From Acidimicrobiia bacterium (GTDB taxonomy: Bacteria; Actinomycetota; Acidimicrobiia; Acidimicrobiales; Poriferisodalaceae), in NCBI GenBank assembly GCA_022820505.1, contig JAJEFK010000055.1, positions 1 to 62,590 on the forward strand: a stretch of DNA of 62,590 bases, read 5' to 3'. Shown here piece after piece: positions 26,873-36,038 of this stretch; the stretch's first letter is position 1; each line of letters begins with the position of its first letter. The notes beneath the pieces are model-generated. The model was not told where the DNA came from, ran no database searches, and saw only the letters and a list, made by a program, of their open reading frames with translations. A program made the position numbers and the translations under genes.

Positions 26873-28069
26873 CTAGGGGATCACGCCCGCCTGCTTCAGC
26901 CGCTCGATGTCATCCCAGTCGTAGCCGTGCTCGAGCAGGATCAGCTCGGTGTGCTGGCCGAGCTCGGGCGGCGGTCCGCCAGGAGCCCATGCAGTCTCGG
27001 AGAAATCCACCGGTGTCGCGACCATCTCGGTTGTACGGCCATCAGGCGTCGGCACAGTCACCCAGCAGCCCGCCGCGTGGGCCTGCGGGTCAGACCGCAT
27101 CTCCAGCGTGGACTGCACGGGGGCCCACCAGACGTCGTTTGCATCGAAGATCTCACCCCACTCGGCGCGTGTGCGCGTGGCCATGACGGCGTCCATCTCC
27201 GCAGTGAGGGCAGCTGTGTTCTCGAGGCGGAGCACGATGTCGGCAAAGCGGGAATCGTCCTCCCATTCGGGCCGATCCAGTGCGCGCACCACATGCGGCC
27301 AATGTCGGTCGCCTTCGAGGCCCAGCATCCAGAGCCACGCGCCGTCACGGCAGCGGTAGCAGTTGATGAGCGGGTTGGGCGGGCTGTCTCGGCCCCAGGC
27401 CTCGGTCTCGTCGCCCGTCATGGCAGTGATGTTGTGGTCCCAGCCCAGCAGGTAGGTGCCCAGGCGCAGCAGCGACGACTCCACCAGCTGTCCCTTGCCG
27501 GTGCTGGTGCGGTGGAACAGGGCGGCCGCAACCCCGGCCGCCGCCGCCAGTCCGGTCATGTGGTCGCCCATGCCGCCGCGCTGGTACGGCAGGTCGGCGT
27601 CTTCGGGTGTCAACGACCGGACGATCCCCGCCCGCGACCAGAATGCACCCACGTCGTAGGTCTGGCGGTCGCGTTCGTCGCCCCGCAGCGAGAGTCCTGT
27701 GACGCTGGCGTAGATCAGGCGCGGGTAGCGCTGCGCGAGCGACGGGTAGTCGAGGCCCATGCGTTCGAGCCCGCCGGGCCGGATATTGGACAGGAAGACA
27801 TCGGCGTCAGCCAGCAGTGAGTGCAGGGCGGCGAGCCCTTCCGGCTGCCGCAGGTCAAGAGCGATGCTGCGCTTGCCGCGGTTGTCGAGATCGAACGGCG
27901 GGTTGCCATCGCTCTGAAACAGCCAACCCAGCGAACGGAACGGATCGCCGTCGGGCGTCTCCACCTTGAGGACGTCTGCACCCCAGTCAGCCAGGATCCC
28001 GCCACAGGCGGGTCCGGCGATCCACACGCCCAACTCGACGACGCGGATGCCCTCCATCGGCCCGGCCAT
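26873..28069 (-). CDS. CaiB/BaiF (family III) CoA-transferase
   Basis: 398 residues, a single-domain family III CoA-transferase. N-terminal VVELGVWIAGPACGGILADWGADVLKVE, then the NRGKRSIALDL segment and GMGDHMTGLAAAAG, whose Asp matches the catalytic Asp that forms the acyl/CoA intermediate. STGKGQ follows at the normal spacing. It probably activates an organic acid using an acyl-CoA donor. It lies downstream of the amidohydrolase and acyl-CoA ligase genes on the same strand, with 40-60 bp gaps, and may be in their operon. Confidence 0.93.
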   Translation of the reverse strand: MAGPMEGIRVVELGVWIAGPACGGILADWGADVLKVETPDGDPFRSLGWLFQSDGNPPFDLDNRGKRSIALDLRQPEGLAALHSLLADADVFLSNIRPGGLERMGLDYPSLAQRYPRLIYASVTGLSLRGDERDRQTYDVGAFWSRAGIVRSLTPEDADLPYQRGGMGDHMTGLAAAAGVAAALFHRTSTGKGQLVESSLLRLGTYLLGWDHNITAMTGDETEAWGRDSPPNPLINCYRCRDGAWLWMLGLEGDRHWPHVVRALDRPEWEDDSRFADIVLRLENTAALTAEMDAVMATRTRAEWGEIFDANDVWWAPVQSTLEMRSDPQAHAAGCWVTVPTPDGRTTEMVATPVDFSETAWAPGGPPPELGQHTELILLEHGYDWDDIERLKQAGVIP

Positions 28070-28109
28070 CGGTCCTCCCCCTGCTCTCAGCGGCGAAGCG
28101 GCAGGTTAC

Positions 28110-29318
28110 TCACCGCTCGGCGAGACAGAGCCGGCGAGCGGTCTGGGCGTCAATTCGTTCGTTGGGCGCGAGATCCCGATCGGTGGCCGCTGCTATCCAC
28201 TCGGCGGGATCGGTGGGAACCGTCGGAGCGTCGGAAGACAGCGTGACGCGGATTCCGCGACGCAGCAGGCTCGCCAATGGCCAGAGCCACGCCTGCTCGG
28301 TCGGAGTGAGCTGTTCTCGGTACTTCTGCGCCCGCCGGGTCACGAAGCTTGGCTGGGTCGCGACCGCGACGCCGAGCCGGGCGATGCGGTCGAGCTGTTC
28401 GGGCAGTGCGAGCGCGCAATGTTCAATGCGGTCGGGCACTGGGCGGCGGGCGTCGCTCGTCGCCATGCCGGCCGGCATCGGCGGGTGCGCTTCCAGCGCG
28501 TCAAGGGTCGCTTGCAGTGTGTCGATGTCCATGACGTGGACGGCGACCGGAAATCGATGAGCGCGCGCCGCCGCTACCAAGTCGGCGATAGCGCTGTCGT
28601 CATCGTGAGGCGGCATGACCTTGGCGTGTCCGACCCGCACCGCGCCGGCATCGGCCGCGCCCCCAGAGGACAGAACGGTGTCGCCGAAGACAAGATCTCC
28701 CGACGAGTCAAGAAGGTCGGCACCCACCATCGCCGTGACGCTCACGGCGGGCACTCCAGCGGCGGCTTCTGCCAGCAGCTCCAGCGCAGCGATGTCGTTG
28801 GTGTGCGTCGCATCCGTGCATGCGGTGATGCCCGCTGCACCAAGGTCGGCCAGAACCTCGGTGACCTCCGCCACCGTCGCGCTGCGATCGGCGCGGGGCA
28901 CCGCCGCCAGCAGGTCCTGACGCTCGACAAGCACGTCGCCTGATGTCAGGCCCAAGGCGCGGCCCGCGGCCGTGTTCACCACCGCCACATGACCGGTGAG
29001 ATGGTGCAGCACGGTCGGAACATCGTGCGTGACGGCGTCGAGCTCAGCGGCGGTCGGGTGGCGGCGCTCGGCGAGGAACGCGTCGTCGTAACCCCAAGCC
29101 CGGAGCCACCGGCGCGAATCGCCGCTGTCGCGTGCGGCGCTGTGCTTGCGGCGTTGCGGCATCGTCTGCGACACATCGCTGCGCGCAGCGCGCCCGACGA
29201 TGTCCAGCAGCTCCCTCACCGACGCCGCAGCCTGGACATCGACTGATCGGCGTGCAGCGGCGCACGCCAGCAGATGCAGATGATCGTCCCGATGCCCCGG
29301 CGCCGGGGTGGTGGTCAC
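28110..29318 (-). CDS. YtcJ-like amidohydrolase lacking the beta-sandwich domain
   Basis: GTG start, 402 residues. The protein begins almost at the metal motif (APGHRDDHLHLLA), then keeps the GITACTDATH segment, RIEHCAL and TLSSDAPTVPTDP with the conserved Asp. Related amidohydrolase-3 proteins run about 500-550 residues, with an N-terminal beta-sandwich half and its C-terminal complement; here both are absent, the C-terminus ending at TARRLCLAER. In-frame sequence upstream of 29318 is Ala/Gly-rich and has no start. Either a compact family member or a truncated gene. Active-site His and Asp appear retained. Confidence 0.72.
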   Translation of the reverse strand: MTTTPAPGHRDDHLHLLACAAARRSVDVQAAASVRELLDIVGRAARSDVSQTMPQRRKHSAARDSGDSRRWLRAWGYDDAFLAERRHPTAAELDAVTHDVPTVLHHLTGHVAVVNTAAGRALGLTSGDVLVERQDLLAAVPRADRSATVAEVTEVLADLGAAGITACTDATHTNDIAALELLAEAAAGVPAVSVTAMVGADLLDSSGDLVFGDTVLSSGGAADAGAVRVGHAKVMPPHDDDSAIADLVAAARAHRFPVAVHVMDIDTLQATLDALEAHPPMPAGMATSDARRPVPDRIEHCALALPEQLDRIARLGVAVATQPSFVTRRAQKYREQLTPTEQAWLWPLASLLRRGIRVTLSSDAPTVPTDPAEWIAAATDRDLAPNERIDAQTARRLCLAER

Positions 29319-29376
29319 GGCCGCGATTGCGATCCCGGCGAGCCCAGCAGCGCCGCGCCGAGCCCCGGGACCGGCC

Positions 29377-30951
29377 CTAGATGCCCAGCTCGTCGAGCAT
29401 GGGGATGAGGTCGCGGCGCAACAGCTTGCCGGTGGAGGTCCGCGGCAACTCGTCCATCAGATGCACGAATTCGGGGCGCTTGAACGGGGCGAGGCGCTCA
29501 CGGGCGTGCGCAACCAGATCGTCGCCGGACGTGGTGCCGCCCGGTCGCACGACGGCCGCTGCTGCCACACGCTCGCCCCATTCCTCGCTGGGGAGGCCCA
29601 CCACCGCAGCCTCGAGTACATCGGGATGGTCGTACAGGACGGCCTCGACCTCATCAGGCAGCACGTTCTCGCCGCCCCTGATGATCATGTCGCCGGTACG
29701 GCCGTGGAGGAACAGGTAGTCGTCGTCGTCGAGGTAGCCGAGGTCGCCCGTATGCACCCAGCCCTCGTCGTCGATGGTGACGCGGGTCTTCTCCTCATTG
29801 CCCCAGTAACCGTCCATGGCGCGGAATGTCTGCAGCTGCACCTCGCCGATCACGCCGGGCGCGACGACTTCGCCGCTGTCAGCATCGACGACGCGCACCT
29901 GCACGTCCTCGAGCACCTGGCCCACCGACGACAGCCGGTGCAGCTTGCGCTCCTTCTCCTCATCGGTTCCCTCGATGCGGTGATCGTCGGGGTCGAGGAC
30001 TGCCACGGTGGATGTCGTCTCGGTCTGGCCGTAGGCGCCGGCGAACGCCACATTCGGCGGGAACATGTCGATGGCCCTGCGTATGACCGACGGCGGCATC
30101 GGCGCAGCGCCGTACGTAACCGCTTCGAGTCCGCTGAATGCTTCGTGGCCGAAGTTGGGGGCTTCGAGCACCCGGGCGAGCATGGTGGGCACCAGGAAGG
30201 CGTGCGTCACCGAGTGCGCCTGCACGCAGTCGATCCATGACGATGCCTCGAACTGGGGCAGCAGCACCACCACTCGCCCGCTGTAGAGAGCATTCAGCAT
30301 GGAGGTCAGCCCGGCAATGTGGTACAGCGGCGCTGCGACGGCCATGCGGCCCATGTCCTCGCCGGTGGCGGCGTCGTTGGTGCCCATGACGTAGCCGGTG
30401 ATGGCACCGTTGGTGAGCTTGACGCCCTTGGGCATGGCCGTGGTGCCGCTCGTGTACAGCAGCGCGCACAGACCGTCGGGGTCGACGTCTTCGGGCACCG
30501 GGAGCTCGAACGCCTCGTCGCGGGCGGCGGCATACGACGACGGATCGTCGAGCACCAGGACGTGCTCGAGGTCGTCGGGCTTGTTCTGCTCGATCAGGTC
30601 GCTGTAGCGAGACTCGGTGAACAACACGCTGATTTCGCTGTCGCTCAGCAGGTGGGCTGTCTCCTCCGCACCGGCTCGGAAATTCATCGGCACGACGGTG
30701 GCGCCCACGAACGCACCTCCGAAGATGGCCTCGACACACTCCACGCTGTTGGTGGCGAAGACGCCGACCCGGTCGCCGACCCCGACGCCGAGCATCGTCA
30801 GCATCCCGGCCGTGCGGCCCACGTTGTCGAGGAGTTCCTGGTAGGTGACCTCGCGTGCGGTGCCTCCGCCGGCTTCGGTTGAGGTGTCAATCAGGATGAC
30901 CTGTTCGCCGGCAATCGTCGCCGGCATGAAGAGCAGCATTCCCAGATTCAC
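29377..30951 (-). CDS. AMP-forming acyl-CoA synthetase
   Basis: 524 residues, normal for the ANL family. P-loop-like YTSGTTAMPKGVKLTN, A5 motif YGQTETTS, A7 HTGDLGYLDDDDYLFLHGR, A8 hinge and the C-terminal TSTGKLLRRDL with the catalytic Lys. It activates a carboxylic acid with ATP and CoA. The gene order ligase, amidohydrolase, CaiB on one strand suggests a small carboxylic-acid catabolic operon. Substrate not predicted. Confidence 0.93.
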   Translation of the reverse strand: MNLGMLLFMPATIAGEQVILIDTSTEAGGGTAREVTYQELLDNVGRTAGMLTMLGVGVGDRVGVFATNSVECVEAIFGGAFVGATVVPMNFRAGAEETAHLLSDSEISVLFTESRYSDLIEQNKPDDLEHVLVLDDPSSYAAARDEAFELPVPEDVDPDGLCALLYTSGTTAMPKGVKLTNGAITGYVMGTNDAATGEDMGRMAVAAPLYHIAGLTSMLNALYSGRVVVLLPQFEASSWIDCVQAHSVTHAFLVPTMLARVLEAPNFGHEAFSGLEAVTYGAAPMPPSVIRRAIDMFPPNVAFAGAYGQTETTSTVAVLDPDDHRIEGTDEEKERKLHRLSSVGQVLEDVQVRVVDADSGEVVAPGVIGEVQLQTFRAMDGYWGNEEKTRVTIDDEGWVHTGDLGYLDDDDYLFLHGRTGDMIIRGGENVLPDEVEAVLYDHPDVLEAAVVGLPSEEWGERVAAAAVVRPGGTTSGDDLVAHARERLAPFKRPEFVHLMDELPRTSTGKLLRRDLIPMLDELGI

Positions 30952-31123
30952 GTCGACCCCCTACGGCCCGCTTGAGCAGATGTCGCGGCAGATACTGGCA
31001 AAAGTCACTGGCCGCGCGCCAACGAAACGGCGACACAGTCTGCCCATCGAGGCCGCCATTGACTCGCCGGCCATCTCGCACCTCATGGCTTAGCCTCTCG
31101 GTTCAGCCTCTTACGCTGCCTGC

Positions 31124-32467
31124 ATGAAGCGACTCGCATCGGCCTTGCTGAGCCTGGTTGTGCTGGCGGCGGGCTGCAGCGGCACCGACGATGCCGTGCC
31201 GGAGCCCCCGGCGAGCACTGTCGCGTCGCCCACGACGAGCGAGGCGCCGGCACCGGCCACCACTGCCGCGCCCACGACAACTGCTGCGCCCGCTACCACC
31301 GCTGCGCCATCGACGACCGCCGCGCAGCAGGACGAGCCGGATGGCGAGGCCGCCGACGGCGAGCCGCTCGATCCGCTCAGCGCCGCAATTGGGGACTGGA
31401 TGGAGCGCACTGGCGCCCCTGGCATCGTGCTGGCCATCACGCAAGGCGGTGCCGAGCCCAGCACCTTCGCTTGGGGCGTGAGCGACATCGCCACTGGCAC
31501 TCCCATGACCGTGGATCATCACGTGCGTATCGGATCGGTCACCAAGTCGGTCACGGCCGCTGTCGTGCTGCAGCTCGTCGCGGAAGGCCTGGTGGAGCTC
31601 GACGCGCCGGTTGCGCAGTACCTGGGCGACGACTGGGCACCGGGGTACGAACACGCCGCCGCGGTAACCGTGCGTGACCTGCTGGGGCACACCTCGGGCT
31701 TCGTCGAGTACGCGTTCGACGTCAGCTTCTACCAACTCGCAGCGCCCCGGCTGGCCGAGCAGATCTCGCCCGAGGAGATATTGGAGTTCGCTTCCCAGTA
31801 CGGACCCGTGGCTGAGCTGGGCACCGAATTCCATTACAACACCACCGGCTATCTCGCCGCGGGCCTGCTCATCGAAGCGGTGACCGGCAACACGGCCGCC
31901 GCGGAGCTGCGGTCCCGCGTGTTCGAGCCGCTCAGTCTTCAGCACACCTACCTGACACCGGATGAATTCCCGCCCGAGCCCACCGCGAACGGGTACGTCG
32001 GCGGGACGATCGGCTACCTGATGGGGCCGCTGCTGGGACTCACCACCGACAACCAGATCACTCACAACGACGCCATCTTCGTGGACATCGGCACCGTGCC
32101 GAGCGACTTCGCCCGTTCCGCGGGATGGACCGGCGGCGGCATCGAAGCGCAGATCGGCGACGTGGCGCTGCTGATCCGTGGACTCTTCGCGACCGACATC
32201 CTCGATGAAGACCAGGTCGCCCTCATGACAGCAGGTCACCCGGATCCCGCCAACAGCTACGGCTTGGGCATCTCGACCGACGAGATGCTCGGCCTGCCGA
32301 TCTACACCCATGGCGGCGGTGTGCCCGGCTTCCGCACCATCGCGGCGTACGCGCCCGGGTTCGATCTCGGCGTCGCGCTGACGACCAACCTGCTGGGTCT
32401 CGAGGGTGACGACGATGTTGGGGGCCTGCTGGAATCGCTGGCCCCGATCTTGGCTGCAATGAACTGA
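31124..32467 (+). CDS. Serine-hydrolase lipoprotein of the class C beta-lactamase/PBP type
   Basis: 447 residues. Signal peptide with lipobox LAAGC (Cys18), then a Thr/Ala/Pro-rich linker to about residue 70, so an anchored exported enzyme. SxxK motif S138-V-T-K141 and HxG-type motif H396-G-G are present. The YxN motif reads Y238-N-T240, so the usual Asn is Thr. Such proteins include D-Ala-D-Ala carboxypeptidases, esterases and beta-lactamases; with an altered YxN an esterase role is as likely as a beta-lactamase role. Stands alone, divergent from the acyl-CoA synthetase, 88 bp before the double CaiB gene. Confidence 0.85.
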   Translation: MKRLASALLSLVVLAAGCSGTDDAVPEPPASTVASPTTSEAPAPATTAAPTTTAAPATTAAPSTTAAQQDEPDGEAADGEPLDPLSAAIGDWMERTGAPGIVLAITQGGAEPSTFAWGVSDIATGTPMTVDHHVRIGSVTKSVTAAVVLQLVAEGLVELDAPVAQYLGDDWAPGYEHAAAVTVRDLLGHTSGFVEYAFDVSFYQLAAPRLAEQISPEEILEFASQYGPVAELGTEFHYNTTGYLAAGLLIEAVTGNTAAAELRSRVFEPLSLQHTYLTPDEFPPEPTANGYVGGTIGYLMGPLLGLTTDNQITHNDAIFVDIGTVPSDFARSAGWTGGGIEAQIGDVALLIRGLFATDILDEDQVALMTAGHPDPANSYGLGISTDEMLGLPIYTHGGGVPGFRTIAAYAPGFDLGVALTTNLLGLEGDDDVGGLLESLAPILAAMN

Positions 32468-32555
32468 GGGGGCGGCAGGCTGGCGAGGTGCGCGAGGTGT
32501 GCGGCCATACTCTCCCCGTCAGGACCGGTCCTCGGAGCCGGTCAAGGGGGCAGCA

Positions 32556-35249
32556 ATGAGTCAGTTGTTGGCCGGCATCCGGGTGCTGGAGCTCGCATCG
32601 GGAATCTCGGGCCCGTACCTCGGGAAGCTCTTTGCCGACCACGGCGCCGATGTCATCAAGGTGGAACCGCCCGGCGGTGATCCCGCCCGTCGTCATGGCC
32701 CGTGGGGCGAAGGCGCAACGGCGCCGCACGGTGCCGGAAGCCTGGAACGGTCACCGCTCTTCCTGCATCTCAACACCAACAAGCGCAGCGTCGTCGCCGA
32801 CATCGGCAGCAATGCGCCAAGTGCCGATGACATCGAGTTCGTCCGGGCGCTCGCTGCCGAGTCCGACATTGTGATCGAGGCGTTCCCGCCGGGCCATCTC
32901 GACGCCGTCGGGCTGGGTTACGACGCCATGTGCGGACTGCGGCCGGGCATTGTGCTCACCTCCATCACGCCGTTCGGACAGACCGGTCCCTATACGGAGG
33001 CCGGCTACTGCGGCAGCGACATCGTCACCTATGCCATGGGCGGGCCGATGTGGGGCACCGGAATCGAGGAGCGCGAGCCGGTCAAGCTCAGCGGCGACGT
33101 CACCTCCTATCAAGTCGGCAACCTCGCGGCCGTGCCGACGCTGGCCGCGCTCATGATGAGCCAGCGGACGGGGAGATCCGCCCACATCGACGTGTCAGCC
33201 TTCGAAGCTCAGGCAGGCACCATCGACCGCCGCGCGTCGTACCTGCTCTACGAGGCATACACCGGCTCGGATGTGGGCCGTGACGCCCGGCAGCCGCAGC
33301 GGGCATCACCGGTGGGCTTCTACCCCACTTCGAACGGCTGGGCCTTGGTGTTCACTTTGCCCTCATGGGCGCCGCGCATGGTGAAGACGCTCACCGAAGC
33401 CGGTCTGGGCGGCGATGAGGGCGATGGCGATTCGCTGGCGGAGCGATTCGCAAACCCCGCATGGATCGCCGACCCCGATCTGCCCGACATCGTCGAGACG
33501 TCATTGTTCGTTTGGCTGGCAGGGCACACACAGGACACCGTGGCAGCCGCAGCGCAGGTCAACAAGTGGGGCGTGACGCCTCTGAATGCGCCCATCGATC
33601 TGCTCGACGATCCGCACTTCGCTGCCCGCGGCTTCTTCGTGCCTGTCGAGCATCCGGCGGCGGGAACGGTCACTCAGCTGGATGCGCCGTTTCGTGTCCA
33701 TCGGGCGCTCGGGCCCGATGCAGAACCTTCAGGCGACCAGCGCACCGCCGTTCGGCCCGCACCCCTGCTGGGCGAGCACGACACCGAAGTGCGCCGAGCC
33801 GTCGCCGACTCAGCGAACGCAGGAGTGCCAGCAGGAAGGACAACGCCGAGCGGAAACGGCATCGCCATGGCCGCCGGCGGTCGCCCGCCCACGCGCTTGC
33901 CGCTGGACGGCATACGAGTGCTGGACCTGACGGTGGTGTGGGCCGGGCCTGCCTGCACGATGTACCTGGGAGATCTCGGCGCCCAGGTCATCCGAGTGGA
34001 CAACCCATTCGTCTTCCCCACCGCCACCCGGGGGTTGATGCCCCGCCCGCCGCGGGAGATCAACCCCGAACTGGGCCCTCTTTCGGGCTACCCCGACCAC
34101 GACCCGGGTCGACGCCCCTGGAACCGCCAGAACCTTTTCAGCGCCCACGCCCGGGGCAAGCTGAGCTGCACCCTCGACCCCCGGACCGAACTCGGCCGCG
34201 ACACACTGCACCGCCTCGTGCGCGAGTGCGATGTGATCGTCGAGAACAACTCGCTCGGCGTGCTGCCGAAGCTGGGCCTCGACTGGGACACCGTGCATTC
34301 GGTCAACCCACGGACGATTGTGCTGCGGATGCCGCCCATGGGCCTCGAAGGCCCGTATTCGGATTGGGTCGGCTTCGGCGCCAACTTCGAGGCGCTCTGC
34401 GGACTGACCGGGCTGCGCGGCTACGCCGACGAGGATCCCACGAGCCTGACGTCTGTCTTCCACATGGATCCCGCCAGTGCCGCGACCGCAGCGTTTGCAC
34501 TGCTGGCCGTGCTGCGGCGCCGCGACGGCGCTGACGGGAACGGGGGCACGGGCGTCGGCGAGCTGATCGAGTTCTCCCAATCGGAGAACGTCATGCAGCA
34601 CATCGGGGAGTACTTCATCGACGCTGCGGCCACCGGCACTCGCCATCGGCCCGTCGGGAACCGCTCGATCGCGCGCGCCCCGCAGGGCTGCTACCCGTGC
34701 GCTGTCGACCCCGCCCGGCCCGATCACGACGACGAGTGGGCGGTGATCGCCTGCGAGACCGACGACGACTGGCGTGCCTTGGCGCGACTGATCGACCAAG
34801 ACCTCACCACTGCCGATGTGCCGCTCGCAGAAGACGACCGGCTCGTGACCCTCGCCGGCCGCCTCGAGCACCACGATCACATCGATGCCCGTATCGGCGC
34901 CTGGACCTCGGCTCGCACCTCCGACGAGGTGTTCCATCGGTGCCAGCAAGCCGGCGTGCCCGCCGGCGGGGTGCTGCGAGAGTCGCAGTTGCGAGCCGAC
35001 CCGCAGATGGGCGACCGAGCTTGGTTCCGCGAAAACGGCTCCGTCGAGCAGGGCTGGCACAGCTTTCCCGGACGGCAATGGCGCTGGGACGGGCCCGAGA
35101 TGCCGTGGCGGCCCATCGGCGTCCTCGGCGACGCCAACGAGTACGTGTACCGCGACCTGCTGGGCCTCGACGAGGCCGAATGGCAGGCGTTGTGCGACGA
35201 GGGCCACATCACCCGCGACTACCTGAACCCCGACGGCTCGTCGATGTAG
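32556..35249 (+). CDS. Tandem (two-domain) CaiB/BaiF CoA-transferase
   Basis: 897 residues from the ATG at 32556 after an AAGGGGG site. Two full family III CoA-transferase domains: residues about 1-430 (GIRVLELASGISGPYLGKLF) and about 465-890 (GIRVLDLTVVWAGPACTMYLG). Aligning on the TG motif after the active-site helix, the second half keeps the catalytic Asp (FHMDPASAATAAF), while the first half has Ser in that place (GDVTSYQVGNLAAVP). Native enzymes are dimers of interlocked chains, so this fusion may act as a built-in heterodimer with one active site. A second protein of the same plan lies at 55839-58277. Substrate unknown. Confidence 0.9.
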   Translation: MSQLLAGIRVLELASGISGPYLGKLFADHGADVIKVEPPGGDPARRHGPWGEGATAPHGAGSLERSPLFLHLNTNKRSVVADIGSNAPSADDIEFVRALAAESDIVIEAFPPGHLDAVGLGYDAMCGLRPGIVLTSITPFGQTGPYTEAGYCGSDIVTYAMGGPMWGTGIEEREPVKLSGDVTSYQVGNLAAVPTLAALMMSQRTGRSAHIDVSAFEAQAGTIDRRASYLLYEAYTGSDVGRDARQPQRASPVGFYPTSNGWALVFTLPSWAPRMVKTLTEAGLGGDEGDGDSLAERFANPAWIADPDLPDIVETSLFVWLAGHTQDTVAAAAQVNKWGVTPLNAPIDLLDDPHFAARGFFVPVEHPAAGTVTQLDAPFRVHRALGPDAEPSGDQRTAVRPAPLLGEHDTEVRRAVADSANAGVPAGRTTPSGNGIAMAAGGRPPTRLPLDGIRVLDLTVVWAGPACTMYLGDLGAQVIRVDNPFVFPTATRGLMPRPPREINPELGPLSGYPDHDPGRRPWNRQNLFSAHARGKLSCTLDPRTELGRDTLHRLVRECDVIVENNSLGVLPKLGLDWDTVHSVNPRTIVLRMPPMGLEGPYSDWVGFGANFEALCGLTGLRGYADEDPTSLTSVFHMDPASAATAAFALLAVLRRRDGADGNGGTGVGELIEFSQSENVMQHIGEYFIDAAATGTRHRPVGNRSIARAPQGCYPCAVDPARPDHDDEWAVIACETDDDWRALARLIDQDLTTADVPLAEDDRLVTLAGRLEHHDHIDARIGAWTSARTSDEVFHRCQQAGVPAGGVLRESQLRADPQMGDRAWFRENGSVEQGWHSFPGRQWRWDGPEMPWRPIGVLGDANEYVYRDLLGLDEAEWQALCDEGHITRDYLNPDGSSM

Positions 35250-35350
35250 CCGCGCAGCCAAGGGCCCGAGCGGCCCGTGAGCGCAGCGAACAAGAGCGGG
35301 GAGAGCAGACGTCCCGGATGGGGGCTGCGCAGCACGGGTAGATTGCCCGC

Positions 35351-36013
35351 ATGGCAACTGACACGGGAACCGAAGCCGCCGAGATCGAGTTCTGGGTAGA
35401 CCCCATCTGACCTTGGTGCTGGGTGACGGCCAGGTGGGTCGTCGATGATGTTGCTTCCGAGCGGAACCTGAAGGTGAAGTGGCAGCCGATCAGCCTGCTC
35501 TTCAAGAATGAGCCTCCGACAGACAGCCCGTACTACGACGCGGTGGTGGGCACGCACGGTCAGCTGCGGGTGATCGAGTCGATCCGGGCCGCCGAGGGCG
35601 ACGATGCAGTGTTCGGCGTCTACTGGGACTTCGCCAGCCGTATTCATCACGACGGCGACCGCGACTTCGACATTGCGAAGGCACTCGAAGATCTCGGGAT
35701 CGACCCCGAGCACGCCAAGGCGGCCACCGACGAGAAGTGGGATGCCGAGATTCGCACCCGCATGGACGAGGGCCTGGCGCTCGTGGGCACCGATGTCGGC
35801 ACGCCGATCATCGCCCTCGACCGCAGCGACGGGGAGCGTGTGGGCATCTTCGGCCCGGTCATCACGCGGGCACCCAAGGGCGAAGACGCCCTGAAGCTGT
35901 GGGACGGCATGGTGGCCATGATGGACATCGACGGTTTCTGGGAGCTGAAGAAGACCCGCACCGAGCGGCCCGAGTTCGGCGAACGCCCGGTCACCGTGCC
36001 GCCGGTCGGCTGA
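35351..36013 (+). CDS. Selenoprotein: mycothiol-dependent reductase (Rv2466c/DsbA-like) with UPWC active site
   Basis: A frame from the ATG at 35351 runs to 36013 with one in-frame TGA at 35408-35410 (codon 20). Around it the protein reads FWVDPI-U-PWCWVTARW; actinobacterial Rv2466c-like reductases have DPxCPWCWxTSRW here, so the UGA replaces the first Cys of the CPWC redox pair, the usual place of selenocysteine. Downstream the family continues (ALVGTDVGTPIIAL, FGPVITRAPKGEDALKLWDG, FWELKKTRTERP). A SECIS-like hairpin follows 14 bases after the UGA. 220 residues, near the family length. A gene finder would start at the GTG at 35423 and lose the active site. It would reduce disulfides, nitro groups or similar with mycothiol. 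The amidohydrolase gene follows 25 bp later. Confidence 0.85.
35425..35443 (+). promoter_or_regulatory. Candidate bacterial SECIS hairpin
   Basis: GACGGCC and GGTCGTC pair over seven bases (one G-U wobble) around a five-base loop AGGTG (35432-35436). A T-G pair can extend the stem by one. The loop begins 21 bases after the UGA at 35408-35410, within the distance reported for bacterial SECIS elements, and has G residues in the loop as those do. No clear bulged U is visible, so the match is to the general plan and not to a strict consensus. Confidence 0.65.
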
Positions 36014-36038
36014 GGTTCCCCGAACAGGATCTGGGTCG

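Noticed and set aside
29295..29308. CCCCGGCGCCGGGG as a dispersed regulatory element shared with 21450-21463
   Set aside because: At 29295 it lies in coding sequence, and a 14-bp self-complementary GC string can recur by chance in such DNA.
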